Of a stretch of DNA of 48,688 nucleotides, positions 41,602 through 48,688 are shown one piece after another. The notes under the pieces were generated by a model. The model was not told where the DNA came from and searched no databases. It worked only from the letters and a program-made list of their open reading frames with translations. Numbering within the stretch: position 1 is the first letter of the stretch; each line of letters opens with the position of its first letter. The position numbers were made by a program, and so were the translations under genes. Location of the stretch: NCBI GenBank assembly GCA_001917815.1, contig MNES01000051.1, forward strand, positions 1 to 48,688, written 5' to 3'. Origin of the DNA: Chloroflexi bacterium 13_1_40CM_65_17. Its GTDB lineage: Bacteria > Chloroflexota > Dormibacteria > Dormibacterales > Dormibacteraceae.

Positions 41602-42987
41602 TCACTGCGCGTATAGGCGCTCGCGGATAGCCTGCACCTCGTAGCGCAGCCTCTCGTCTTCCTTGAGCTCGTTGGCGATCTTCTCGATGGAGTGGAGCGC
41701 AGTTGTGTGATCGCGGCCTCCAAACGCCTTGCCGATCGCGGGGAGCGAAGAAGGCGTCTCCTCGCGGACGAGGAACATCGCTACTTGTCGCGGGAACACG
41801 ATGTGCTTGTCGCGTCGCTTGCCCTTCATGTCGTCGAGAGTCACGTTGTAGTAGTCGGCGACGAGCGCCTGGATCCGCTCCACGTTGATCGGCTTGCGTG
41901 TGCCGGCGGGGATGATGTCGGCAAGCAGCCGCGCGGCCTCGTCGGCGTCGACAGGACGCTGGTGGACGGCGGCGAATGCCTGCACGCGTGTGAGCGCGCC
42001 CTCGAGCTCGCGGATGTTGCGCTGCACTTTGTGCGCAATGAAGCTGAGAACTTCTTCTGGGACCAGGCTGCTGTTGTCGCCAAGCTTGGAATGGAGGATG
42101 GCGAGGCGAGTCTCGAAGTCGGGCGACTGGATGTCGGCGATCAGCCCCCACTCGAATCGCGAACGCAGCCTGTCCTCGAGAGTCGGGATTTCCTTCGGAG
42201 GACGGTCCGAGGAGATGACGATCTGCTTGTTGATCTCGTGCAGCGCGTTGAACGTATGGAAGAACTCTTCTTTCGTGCGATCCTTTCCGGCCAGGAACTG
42301 AACATCGTCGATCAGCAGCACATCGACGGTGCGGTACTTGTGGCGGAACTCTCCCATGCGGGCCGTGGCGATGGAGCTGATAACCTCGTTTGTGAACTGC
42401 TCCGACGTGAGGTAGACCACACGCTTGCGCGGGAAACGGTCGTGGACCTCATGCCCGATCGCATGCATGAGGTGCGTCTTGCCGAGACCCACACCACCGT
42501 AGAGGAAGAGCGGGTTGTAGCTGTCGCCGGGAGCTTCGGCGACCGCCTTGGCGGCCGCGTGTGCGAACTGTGAGTTGTGACCGACCACGAATGAAGAGAA
42601 TTTGAATCGAGCATTGAGCTCGGATGGGGTGATGACCGGAGCATCTGCGGGCACCTCCGTGCCGTTGTCATGCCCGTTGTCGCCATTGAACACGACGTCG
42701 CCGTCAGCGGTGACGAGCGAAGGCCTGTGCCCGCTCGGAGAGATGACGAAGTCGATGTCGACCTCGGAGCCGGTGACCGCCTGCAGCGTCTCCTGGATCA
42801 GCCCGGAGAAGCGGTCTTCCAGCCAGTCCTTGGCCAGCTTGCTCGGCACGCCGATGCGGAAAGTGTTGCCCTCAGCAGATACCACCGAGGTGTTCTTCAG
42901 CCACATGTCGTAGGTCCGTTTCGCGAGCTGGAAGCGGAGCTCCTCCTGGACCTGCGACCAGATCTGGTCCTGGTTCACCTCACGCAT
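41602..42987 (-). CDS. dnaA: Chromosomal replication initiator DnaA
   Basis: DnaA (461 aa) has domain I (IWSQVQEELRFQLAKRTYDMWL as NQDQIWSQVQEEL), a short acidic domain II, and the AAA+ domain III with FVVGHNSQFAHAAAKAVAE, YGGVGLGKTHLMHAIG (Walker A), VLLIDDVQFLAGKDRTKEEFFH (Walker B) and SDRPPKEIPTLEDRLRSRFEWGL. Domain IV has ARQVAMFLVREETP-like FPRQVAMFLVREE and the signature GGRDHTTALHSIEKI. The ATG at 42987 fits the usual N-terminus; a GTG at 42978 is an alternative. The frame is open upstream without homology. Confidence 0.97.
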   Translation of the reverse strand: MREVNQDQIWSQVQEELRFQLAKRTYDMWLKNTSVVSAEGNTFRIGVPSKLAKDWLEDRFSGLIQETLQAVTGSEVDIDFVISPSGHRPSLVTADGDVVFNGDNGHDNGTEVPADAPVITPSELNARFKFSSFVVGHNSQFAHAAAKAVAEAPGDSYNPLFLYGGVGLGKTHLMHAIGHEVHDRFPRKRVVYLTSEQFTNEVISSIATARMGEFRHKYRTVDVLLIDDVQFLAGKDRTKEEFFHTFNALHEINKQIVISSDRPPKEIPTLEDRLRSRFEWGLIADIQSPDFETRLAILHSKLGDNSSLVPEEVLSFIAHKVQRNIRELEGALTRVQAFAAVHQRPVDADEAARLLADIIPAGTRKPINVERIQALVADYYNVTLDDMKGKRRDKHIVFPRQVAMFLVREETPSSLPAIGKAFGGRDHTTALHSIEKIANELKEDERLRYEVQAIRERLYAQ

Positions 42988-43542
42988 TCCTCGCCGCCGC
43001 CGAGCCAGTCTCACGACCCGCCCTCCGGACCCTCGCGGGTTGGGGGCAACGGACCTCTCTCTTTTGCAAATGCTGTGCACAACCTGGGGTCAAAATCACC
43101 GTCCATCTCCTCTGCTCCCTCGCTCGCCGACCGAATCTTTGAACTACGCGCCGACGAGCACAGGTTCAATCGAAGCCTCGTTGTGCCGGGCTCCGTCTTC
43201 TGCCTGCCTGTGGAAAAGAGCGGACCGGATTTCCACAGGTTGGCGGTGCCGACCCGTTCGAAATCCCCTATCCGGTCTGTCCCGAAACCTGGAAGCGATG
43301 CTGTAGGCTTACAGTGGCGTTAAAAGAGCTGATCGATGAGCTCGGTCTGCGCGACTCGTACTGGATTTTTCCGCTGCTCCGACCCCGTCTGCTTCCGGGC
43401 GGGGATTGTAACAAACGGCGTAGGATGCCGCAAGGCATCGCGGTCCATGGATGACATGATACGGTCGGTATCAGGAATGAGAGGCCCATCGTCCGGTACA
43501 CTACCTCGGTTCCAGCCGGCTCCAGGCACAGGGGATTTCGCC
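42988..43542. other. rpmH-dnaA intergenic region: DnaA boxes, palindrome, rpmH promoter
   Basis: This 555-bp gap has no convincing gene. It holds the perfect DnaA boxes TGTGCACAA (43074-43082) and TGTGGAAAA (43209-43217), both fitting TGTGNANAA, and the near-match ATTTCCACA (43229-43237) in the opposite orientation. A palindrome TGATAC-N5-GTATCA lies at 43457-43473. A TACACT box at 43497-43502 is the likely rpmH -10. It is the second origin candidate. Confidence 0.55.
43497..43502 (+). promoter_or_regulatory. Likely -10 box (TACACT) of rpmH-rnpA-yidD-yidC-jag
   Basis: TACACT is 40 nt before the rpmH start and would give a leader of about 34 nt containing the AGGGGA ribosome binding site (43530-43535). 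This promoter is leadered, unlike most others in the window. Confidence 0.4.
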
Positions 43543-43677
43543 ATCAAACGAACCTTTCAACCCAAGAAACGCTACCGCCGCAGGGTGCACGGCTTCCTCC
43601 GTCGCATGGGCACGCGCGGTGGTGCGCGAGTGGTGCAAAACCGGCGCCGGAAGGGCCGTCAGCGCCTCACCCCGTAG
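43543..43677 (+). CDS. rpmH: Ribosomal protein bL34, apparently initiated at AUC
   Basis: The frame reads [18 protein letters not shown], then [12 protein letters not shown] and RRRKGRQRL, the universal bL34 sequence, in which the first residue is always Met of MKRTFQP. Here that codon is ATC (43543-43545). No ATG, GTG or TTG lies nearer than an ATG at 43477, which would add 22 unrelated residues. AGGGGA (43530-43535) is 7 nt before the ATC, ideal ribosome-binding spacing for initiation exactly there. The product is 44 aa. AUC is a rare but documented initiator; a sequencing error in ATG is the alternative. Confidence 0.85.
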   Translation: MKRTFQPKKRYRRRVHGFLRRMGTRGGARVVQNRRRKGRQRLTP

Positions 43678-43693
43678 CCGGCACACAGCGCGC

Positions 43694-44053
43694 GTGAAGC
43701 GCCGTTTCCGGCTCCGCCGCCAGTCGGATTTCCGCGCGGCGATCGGCGGCAAGCGCATCTACTCCGGCCGGGCTCTCGTCGCTTTTGCGATCCCTGGCTC
43801 GGCCCCGGAAAGCCGCGTTGGCGTGACCGTCAGCCGGAACATCAAAGGCTCGGTCCAGAGGAACCGGGCGCGCCGGCGACTCCGCGAGGTGGCGCGGTCG
43901 CGGCTGCTCGGACCTGATTCGCCGCTGAGTGGAGTGGGAATACGATATGACGTGGTTCTGATCGCCCGCCCCGCGGCTCTCGACGTGCCGTTTGCAGACC
44001 TCGAAGACGATGTGGAACAGGCGGCGCTCAGGCTCTCGAAATTGAAACCATGA
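43694..44053 (+). CDS. rnpA: Ribonuclease P protein component
   Basis: RnpA (119 aa) is the protein cofactor of RNase P. It has [60 protein letters not shown] (the RNR signature is [14 protein letters not shown]), and a C-terminal helix. The GTG at 43694 matches the family N-terminus. The gene is 16 bp after rpmH, in the usual order, and overlaps yidD by 4 nt (ATGA). Confidence 0.94.
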   Translation: MKRRFRLRRQSDFRAAIGGKRIYSGRALVAFAIPGSAPESRVGVTVSRNIKGSVQRNRARRRLREVARSRLLGPDSPLSGVGIRYDVVLIARPAALDVPFADLEDDVEQAALRLSKLKP

Positions 44054-44259
44054 CGACGATCCTGCTGGCAATCATCCGCGGCTACCAGATGTCGATCTCG
44101 AAGATCCTTCCGCCTTCGTGTCGCTACTACCCGTCCTGTTCGCAGTACACGTACGAGGCGGTGGAGAGGTATGGCTGGCTCAGGGGCGGCTGGATGGGCG
44201 CTGTTCGGATCGCGCGCTGCCATCCGTTCGCCAAGGGCGGCTACGATCCTGTTCCCTAA
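44050..44259 (+). CDS. yidD: Membrane protein insertion efficiency factor YidD
   Basis: The 69-aa protein has the full YidD signature: [47 protein letters not shown] and [15 protein letters not shown], with the three conserved Cys. An N-terminal amphipathic/hydrophobic helix ([12 protein letters not shown]) associates with the membrane. It helps YidC-dependent insertion and sits directly before yidC. Confidence 0.95.
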   Translation: MTTILLAIIRGYQMSISKILPPSCRYYPSCSQYTYEAVERYGWLRGGWMGAVRIARCHPFAKGGYDPVP

Positions 44260-44286
44260 CCGCAAGCCCTTGACGGAGATATTCGA

Positions 44287-45207
44287 CTGAACGACTTACT
44301 CAAGCTTTTAGCCCCGATCCACGACGTGTGGCAGGCAGTCGTCGAGCAGCCGCTCGCGAGTTTCTTGACGTATCTATTCGTCCACCTGCAGACGGTTCCC
44401 GTGATCTCGAGCATAGGCGCGTACGGAATCGCGATCATCATCCTCACAATCATCATCCGCCTGCTGCTGGCGCCGCTCCAGCAGTTTCAGCTGGTCACGC
44501 AGCGGCGGACGATGGTCGAGCAGCGCAAGCTCGCGCCCGAGGTTGCGGAGCTGCGGAAGAAGTTCAAGAAGGATCCGCAGCGATTGAACCAGGAGATGAT
44601 GAAGCTCTACCAGCAGCACGGGGTCAACCCGCTTGGTGGGCTGGTCGGCTGCCTGCCCCTCATCGTCCAGATTCCGATCCTGACGGCCCTGTACTACGTG
44701 TTTCAGGGCTTTGCGCACAACGCCCACGCCGCGGCGCCGTTCCTGTTCGTGCCGAACCTCAACGACACCCCGATGCATCACGTGATGTTCGCGGGCGTGC
44801 CGATCCCCTCGCCGGAATACCTGATCTTTCCCCTGCTGGCGGCCATCACGACCTTCGTGCAGTCGAAGATGCTCCAGCAGCCTCCTCCGCCCAACCCGAC
44901 GGAGCAGGAGCAGCAGACGCAGCAGATGCAAAGGACGATGGTCTGGCTGTCCCCGCTGATGATCGGGTACTTCGCGCTGCAGGTTCCGGCAGGGCTGGGG
45001 CTCTACTGGTTCGTCGGGAACCTGGTCAGTATCATTCAGCAGTACTTCGTAGTCGGGTGGGGCAATCTGAAGTTGCCGGGGCTAGGTGGGAGTGGACCGA
45101 CCCAAACCGCGATCATCAAGGGCGGTGGCGGTCCGAAGGAAGGACCCAGACCCAGCCTGAAGCCCGCGCCGCAGAATGGACCCAGGCCCAGGAGGCCAAA
45201 AAAGTGA
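44287..45207 (+). CDS. yidC: Membrane protein insertase YidC, probable CUG start
   Basis: The 60 kDa-family insertase has NDLLKLLAPIHDVWQAVVEQ, then transmembrane segments with GIAIIILTIIIRLLLAPLQQ, the cytosolic coiled loop (QRRTMVEQRKLAPEVAELRKKFKKDPQRLNQEMMKLYQQHGVNPLGG, key parts AELRKKFKKDPQRL and YQQHGVNPLGG), GCLPLIVQIPILTALYYVF, and MVWLSPLMIGYFALQVPAGLGLYW. The tail is basic. The first in-frame standard start is GTG 44326, but conserved residues begin 13 codons earlier at CTG 44287, and GGAG (44275-44278) is 8 nt before it. The product is then 306 aa. Confidence 0.92.
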   Translation: MNDLLKLLAPIHDVWQAVVEQPLASFLTYLFVHLQTVPVISSIGAYGIAIIILTIIIRLLLAPLQQFQLVTQRRTMVEQRKLAPEVAELRKKFKKDPQRLNQEMMKLYQQHGVNPLGGLVGCLPLIVQIPILTALYYVFQGFAHNAHAAAPFLFVPNLNDTPMHHVMFAGVPIPSPEYLIFPLLAAITTFVQSKMLQQPPPPNPTEQEQQTQQMQRTMVWLSPLMIGYFALQVPAGLGLYWFVGNLVSIIQQYFVVGWGNLKLPGLGGSGPTQTAIIKGGGGPKEGPRPSLKPAPQNGPRPRRPKK

Positions 45208-45229
45208 GCAATGTCGTGAGGGCATTCCG

Positions 45230-45874
45230 ATGAGATCGGCAGAAGGACGTGGGCGCACCCTCGACGAAGCGGTCGACGCCGCTTTGATCGAGCTTGGCGA
45301 GAGCCGGCGCAACGTAGACGTGCGCGTGGTCAGCGAGGGATCCGAGGAAACGGTGGTCGAGGTCAGCGTCATCGATCATGAGCCAGCGCCTGTAGGCGCT
45401 GCTCCGGCGGCAAACGGCAAGGGCGACATCGCGCGCACGCTCGTGGAGGGCTTGCTGAAGCACATGGGGGTTCGGGCCCAGGTCACGGTTCGCACCGGCA
45501 CCGACCCGATCACCCTCGACATCAGCGGCCGCGACCTGGGCGCGCTGATCGGTTGGCGCGGCGAGACGTTACGGGCGCTGCAATCGGTGACCAATGTGAT
45601 GGTCGGCCGGCACCTGGACGAGGGCGAACGCATCATCGTCGACGTCGAGCGCTATCGCCAGCGGCGCGAGCACACCGTGCGCGAGATCGCTCTGCGCGCG
45701 GCGCGGCAGGTGAAGATGACAGGCGACGCGATCACGCTGGACGCCATGCAGGCCTTCGAGCGACGGGCCATCCACCTCGCCCTGCAAGACGACCCCGACG
45801 TCGGCAGCTCGAGCATCGGTGAGGAGCCCGATCGCCGCGTGGTGGTCGGACCCCGCAAGCCCGCGAGCAGCTGA
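45230..45874 (+). CDS. jag: RNA-binding protein Jag/KhpB
   Basis: The 214-aa protein has the Jag-N domain (RSAEGRGRTLDEAVDAALIELG), a linker, a KH domain (LDISGRDLGALIGWRGETLRALQSV, with GWRG as the GxxG loop), and an R3H-type domain (VERYRQRREHTVREIALRAA; AFERRAIHLALQDDPDVGSSS). KhpB proteins bind small RNAs and regulate cell wall and division. It follows yidC. The ATG at 45230 fits the family start; GAGGG lies 8 nt upstream. Confidence 0.93.
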   Translation: MRSAEGRGRTLDEAVDAALIELGESRRNVDVRVVSEGSEETVVEVSVIDHEPAPVGAAPAANGKGDIARTLVEGLLKHMGVRAQVTVRTGTDPITLDISGRDLGALIGWRGETLRALQSVTNVMVGRHLDEGERIIVDVERYRQRREHTVREIALRAARQVKMTGDAITLDAMQAFERRAIHLALQDDPDVGSSSIGEEPDRRVVVGPRKPASS

Positions 45875-45878
45875 TCCG

Positions 45879-46154
45879 GTGGCCGGCCGGGCCGCCGCGG
45901 AGCGGATCCGGAAAGCGATCGCGTTGGTCAACGAGGTAGCAGATGGCGCAGGTGATGAAGAGATCACCCCGACGGAGATCGCCGAGGCTATCCGGGATTG
46001 CCTCGAGCTGACTGAGATCGAACAGGGATCGAATGTACGGAAATATCTCGGCGAGGCGCTCGATGCCACGTCCGACGGCATGCCCGCCGACTTCGTTGCC
46101 ATGACCCTTTACGCGGCGCTCGGTGCATTGGGGGAGAGCCGCTCCGGGGCCTAG
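45879..46154 (+). CDS. Conserved-looking 91-aa helical protein of unknown function
   Basis: The GTG at 45879 lies 5 nt after the jag stop. The product is acidic and largely helical: AERIRKAIALVNEVADGAGDE, EITPTEIAEAIRDCLELTEIEQG, and MPADFVAMTLYAALGALGES. In most bacteria mnmE follows jag here. The alternating charge and lack of low complexity suggest a real gene, but I do not recognise a family. Confidence 0.6.
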   Translation: MAGRAAAERIRKAIALVNEVADGAGDEEITPTEIAEAIRDCLELTEIEQGSNVRKYLGEALDATSDGMPADFVAMTLYAALGALGESRSGA

Positions 46155-46189
46155 CCGAGGTCCGCGGAGTGACCGCCAAAAGGGCGGCA

Positions 46190-46195
46190 TATACT
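46190..46195 (+). promoter_or_regulatory. -10 box (TATACT) of the M16 peptidase gene
   Basis: TATACT ends 10 nt before the ATG at 46206, consistent with a leaderless or very short leader. Confidence 0.5.
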
Positions 46196-46205
46196 GGCAC
46201 CTCCC

Positions 46206-47474
46206 ATGGCTCCGCACCGAGTTCATGGGCTGGCGGGCGGGGCGAAGCTGGTCACCGACGCCATGCCCGAACGGCTTTCCGCGAGCCTCGTCCTAATGTT
46301 CGGCGGTGGGTCGAGGCTTGAAGACGAGCGCCATGCAGGCGTCTCGCACTTCATCGAGCACCTTTTCTTCAAGGGCACCCAGAGGAGACCGACTTCGAAA
46401 GAGATCGCCGACGCGATCGAGGGCGTCGGCGGCTTCATCAACGCCTCCACGGACAAGGAGCTGACGGCGTACTGGACGCGCGTGCCGGCTGAACACACGG
46501 CGCTCGGCCTCGACGTGCTGCTCGACATCGTCTCGAACTCCAAGCTCGCGCCGGCAGACGTCGAGCGTGAGCGCATGGTGATCCTCGAGGAGCTGCGGAT
46601 GTACCAGGACCAGCCGCAGGACTTCGTGCAGAACCTGTTCGAGGAGATCATGTGGCCGGGCCACCCGCTCGGTCGAGACATCGCCGGCACCGAAGAGTCG
46701 GTTTCCAGGCTGACCCGCGACGACATCCTCGAGTACGCCAGCACGCACTATCGTCTGCCGAACCTCGTGATGGGGGCGGCGGGCGCCATCGACGAGCTGA
46801 CGATGCTCGGGCTCGTCAACTTGGGGTTGACACTCCCCGCAGAAGCGAACGGCCGGCTGCTCCCGGCGCCGCCAGAGCCTTTGGCCGGGCCGCGCGTGCA
46901 GATGCGCCGCCGGCGGACCGAGCAAGCACACATCTGCCTGGGCGTTCGCGCCTTCAGCTACCTGCACCCCGATCGGTACGTGCTCGACCTGATGAACACC
47001 GTGCTTGGCGAGGGCATGAGCTCTCGGCTGTTCCTCAACATTCGCGAACGGCGCGGGCTTGCGTACGACGTGCACAGCTTCACGCAGAAGCATCGCGATA
47101 CCGGACTGCTTGGCGTTTACCTCGGTGTCGATCCGAAGAACGCGGTGGGCGCGGTCAATGCGGTGATCGCTGAGATGCAGAACCTGTGCGACCAGGCGCT
47201 TGAGCAGGAGGAGCTGGATCGGGCGAAGGAATTCACCAAAGGCCGCCTGCGGCTCGAGCTCGAGAGCACCAACGGCGTGTCGTTCTGGCTGGCGTACCAG
47301 CAGCTGCTGATGGGTTCGATCAAGACGATCGACGACGAGATCGCGCTGATCGACGTCATCACCGCGGACGACGTTCGCCGTGTGGCCAACGAGGTCCTGC
47401 GCACGCCGATCCAGATGGCCGTGATCGGGCCGTTCGCGAAGGACGCCCCTTTCAGGGCAGCGCTCGGAACCTAG
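46206..47474 (+). CDS. M16-family zinc metallopeptidase (processing peptidase-like)
   Basis: The 422-aa protein has the inverted zinc motif HFIEH (His48, Glu51, His52) in GVSHFIEHLFFKGTQRR and the distal Glu in RERMVILEELRMYQDQP. Substrate-side residues are in GMSSRLFLNIRERRGLAYDVHS, the R/Y pair of M16B enzymes. It is like bacterial homologues of the mitochondrial processing peptidase beta subunit. No signal peptide is visible. It is convergent with lepB, 6 bp apart. Confidence 0.93.
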   Translation: MAPHRVHGLAGGAKLVTDAMPERLSASLVLMFGGGSRLEDERHAGVSHFIEHLFFKGTQRRPTSKEIADAIEGVGGFINASTDKELTAYWTRVPAEHTALGLDVLLDIVSNSKLAPADVERERMVILEELRMYQDQPQDFVQNLFEEIMWPGHPLGRDIAGTEESVSRLTRDDILEYASTHYRLPNLVMGAAGAIDELTMLGLVNLGLTLPAEANGRLLPAPPEPLAGPRVQMRRRRTEQAHICLGVRAFSYLHPDRYVLDLMNTVLGEGMSSRLFLNIRERRGLAYDVHSFTQKHRDTGLLGVYLGVDPKNAVGAVNAVIAEMQNLCDQALEQEELDRAKEFTKGRLRLELESTNGVSFWLAYQQLLMGSIKTIDDEIALIDVITADDVRRVANEVLRTPIQMAVIGPFAKDAPFRAALGT

Positions 47475-47480
47475 AGGGGC

Positions 47481-48086
47481 TCAGCCCCCGCCCGAGCTGC
47501 TGCTTTCGAGCGTGGGCATCTTCGAGTAGATGTTGCCGAAGTTGTTGATAGGCCAGATTCGGAACCACGCGCGGCCGTCGATGCGGTCGCGGCTGATCGG
47601 GCCGAACGTACGCGAATCCTGTGACCGGTTGCGGTTGTCGCCCATCACGAAGTACTCGTTGGGAGGGATTGTCAACGGAGCCAAATTAGCGAAGACCGTC
47701 CAGGCCTCGGGCAGGTAGGGCTCGTCCAGCCGATGTCCGTTGATCAAGACCACGCCGTCGTGAATCATCAGCTGCTCGCCCGGAAGGGCGATCACCCGCT
47801 TGATGAAGTCCTTGGAGTTGTCGGTGGGAGGCCGGAGGATGACGATGTCCCCACGTTGAGGCGCGTGGAGGCGGTAGGCGATCTTGTCGGCGATGAGGTA
47901 ATCGTTGTCGTCGAGCGTGGCGAACATCGACAGGCCTTCGACGTGCACGGTCTGCACGGCGAAGCTGATGCCGAAGTACAGGATGACCGCAAGCACGACG
48001 ACCTCGGCAAGCTCACGCAGTAGCGACGAGCCGGCCGAGGTGCGGGGTTGGTCAGCCGCGACTGCGGGCTGTTGGGGGGCAGCCAT
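47481..48086 (-). CDS. lepB: Signal peptidase I
   Basis: LepB (201 aa) cleaves Sec signal peptides. One transmembrane helix (about residues 27-47) precedes the catalytic region GLSMFATL with Ser53, then DFIKRVIALPGEQL with Lys96, and the box MGDNRNRSQDSRTFGPI. The C-terminus ends in Ser/Gly-rich sequence. The gene lies between parB (7 bp upstream) and the convergent M16 peptidase. Confidence 0.95.
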   Translation of the reverse strand: MAAPQQPAVAADQPRTSAGSSLLRELAEVVVLAVILYFGISFAVQTVHVEGLSMFATLDDNDYLIADKIAYRLHAPQRGDIVILRPPTDNSKDFIKRVIALPGEQLMIHDGVVLINGHRLDEPYLPEAWTVFANLAPLTIPPNEYFVMGDNRNRSQDSRTFGPISRDRIDGRAWFRIWPINNFGNIYSKMPTLESSSSGGG

Positions 48087-48093
48087 GAAATTT

Positions 48094-48688
48094 TTAGGAG
48101 ACGAGCTTAGCGCAGACCCGTTCCAGCTCCTCTTGACTCGAGTAACGCAGCTCGATCTTTCCCCGCTTGAGACTGCCGCTGATCTTCACCGGCACGCCGA
48201 GCCTGGATTCGGCCTCGGCGGCGATGCGTCGCAGCTCCGCCGGCGCATCCCCACGCGCTAAGCGACGCGGTCTGTAGGTCCGTACCCAGTTTTCCGTCTG
48301 GCGAACCGACAGCCTCTTCGCGATCACGACCTTGAGCCCGTGCTCCTGCGCGGCCTGGCTGTCGAGCGCGATGAGGGCGCGGGCGTGGCCGGCGGTGATC
48401 GCGCCGGCCGCCACCGAAGACTGGACCGCGGCGCAGCCGCCGAGCAATCGGAGCGACTGGGTCACGGATACGCGATGCTTGCCGATTCTCTGCGCTATCT
48501 CGTCGTGCGTGAGGCCGAACTCTTCAGTCAGGCGCTTGAGCCCGTGGGCCTCCTCGATTGCATCCAGGTCAGTGCGCTGGAGGTTTTCGATGAGCCCGAG
48601 GACCAGCTGCGCATCGTTGCCGGCATCGGTTCGGACGACCGCCGGCACCGCGCTGAGGCCGGCGAGCCGCGCCGCGCGCCACCGTCGC
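48094..48688 (-). CDS. parB: Chromosome partitioning protein ParB (5' end beyond the window)
   Basis: The frame is open to the right edge and reads RWRAARLAGLSAVPAVVRTDAG, LIENLQRTDLDAIEEAHGLKRL, and the central helix-turn-helix LTHDEIAQRIGKHRVSVTQSLRLL, with AITAGHARALIAL after it, all ParB/Spo0J core. The N-terminal CTPase motif lies outside. The C-terminal part (ISGSLKRGKIELRYSSQEELERV) is the dimerisation region. parS (TGTTTCACGTGAAACA) was looked for in the window and not found. Confidence 0.93.
   Translation of the reverse strand, partial: RRWRAARLAGLSAVPAVVRTDAGNDAQLVLGLIENLQRTDLDAIEEAHGLKRLTEEFGLTHDEIAQRIGKHRVSVTQSLRLLGGCAAVQSSVAAGAITAGHARALIALDSQAAQEHGLKVVIAKRLSVRQTENWVRTYRPRRLARGDAPAELRRIAAEAESRLGVPVKISGSLKRGKIELRYSSQEELERVCAKLVS

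Noticed and set aside
47468-47490. GGGGCTCAGCCCC hairpin between the M16 gene and lepB as a terminator
   Set aside because: The stem is only about 4-5 bp with a tiny loop and no T-run on either strand.

Overview
The window is 48.7 kb of high-GC, gene-dense bacterial chromosome. Its right third is a replication-origin neighbourhood: jag, yidC, yidD, rnpA and rpmH run rightward, dnaA, dnaN, recF, a dciA-like gene and a helicase run leftward, and parB and lepB lie near the right edge. High GC, many GTG/TTG starts, an MshA-like glycosyltransferase, an XdhC, a FemX-like ligase and a selenocysteine-type redoxin suggest a Terrabacteria lineage. Candidatus Dormibacterota or a related Chloroflexota/Actinomycetota-like group is my best guess. 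That placement is inference; there is no rRNA here to test it.

Layout. 1-8 kb: a broken winged-helix gene, pncB, pxpB-pxpC, a redoxin with an in-frame UGA at the peroxidatic position, a GNAT protein, and the moaC-moaB-pxpA-membrane-protein operon. 8-16 kb: a HAD hydrolase, larB, a Mut7-C protein, a cupin, a zinc-binding protein, a cysteine desulfurase/XdhC pair, a membrane Ser/Thr kinase, lysA, an FmdB-type zinc ribbon and a damaged rsmG. 16-22.4 kb: a complete phosphate regulon (pstS, phoR, pstB, phoU, phoB, pstC, pstA) with two matching three-repeat PHO boxes. 22.5-27.3 kb: NUDIX, thiG-thiE-thiS, murE, folP-folK. 27.3-36 kb: an atypical response regulator, femX plus a histidine phosphatase, a DUF4388 protein, a beta-propeller lipoprotein, two glycosyltransferases and a membrane-anchored cytochrome c. 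36-48.7 kb: helicase-nuclease, dciA, recF, dnaN, dnaA, two DnaA-box clusters, then rpmH to jag, an unknown 91-aa protein, an M16 peptidase, lepB and parB.

Recurrent sequence logic. Many monocistronic or first-in-operon genes have a TANNNT-like -10 box only 5-12 nt before the start codon and no Shine-Dalgarno sequence, which points to leaderless mRNAs. Operon-internal genes are often joined by ATGA, GTGA or TTGA overlaps. Two ribosome/membrane-insertion genes (rpmH, yidC) seem to start at AUC and CUG, each behind a well-placed Shine-Dalgarno sequence.

The most interesting items are the candidate selenoprotein with a compact hairpin just downstream of its UGA, the 11-bp-periodic PHO boxes, the leaderless promoter pattern, the non-canonical starts, a response regulator with Glu at its phosphoacceptor position, a rsmG with an internal deletion, and a palindromic repeat inside the helicase-nuclease gene. 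I saw no CRISPR array, tRNA, rRNA, transposase or prophage gene.
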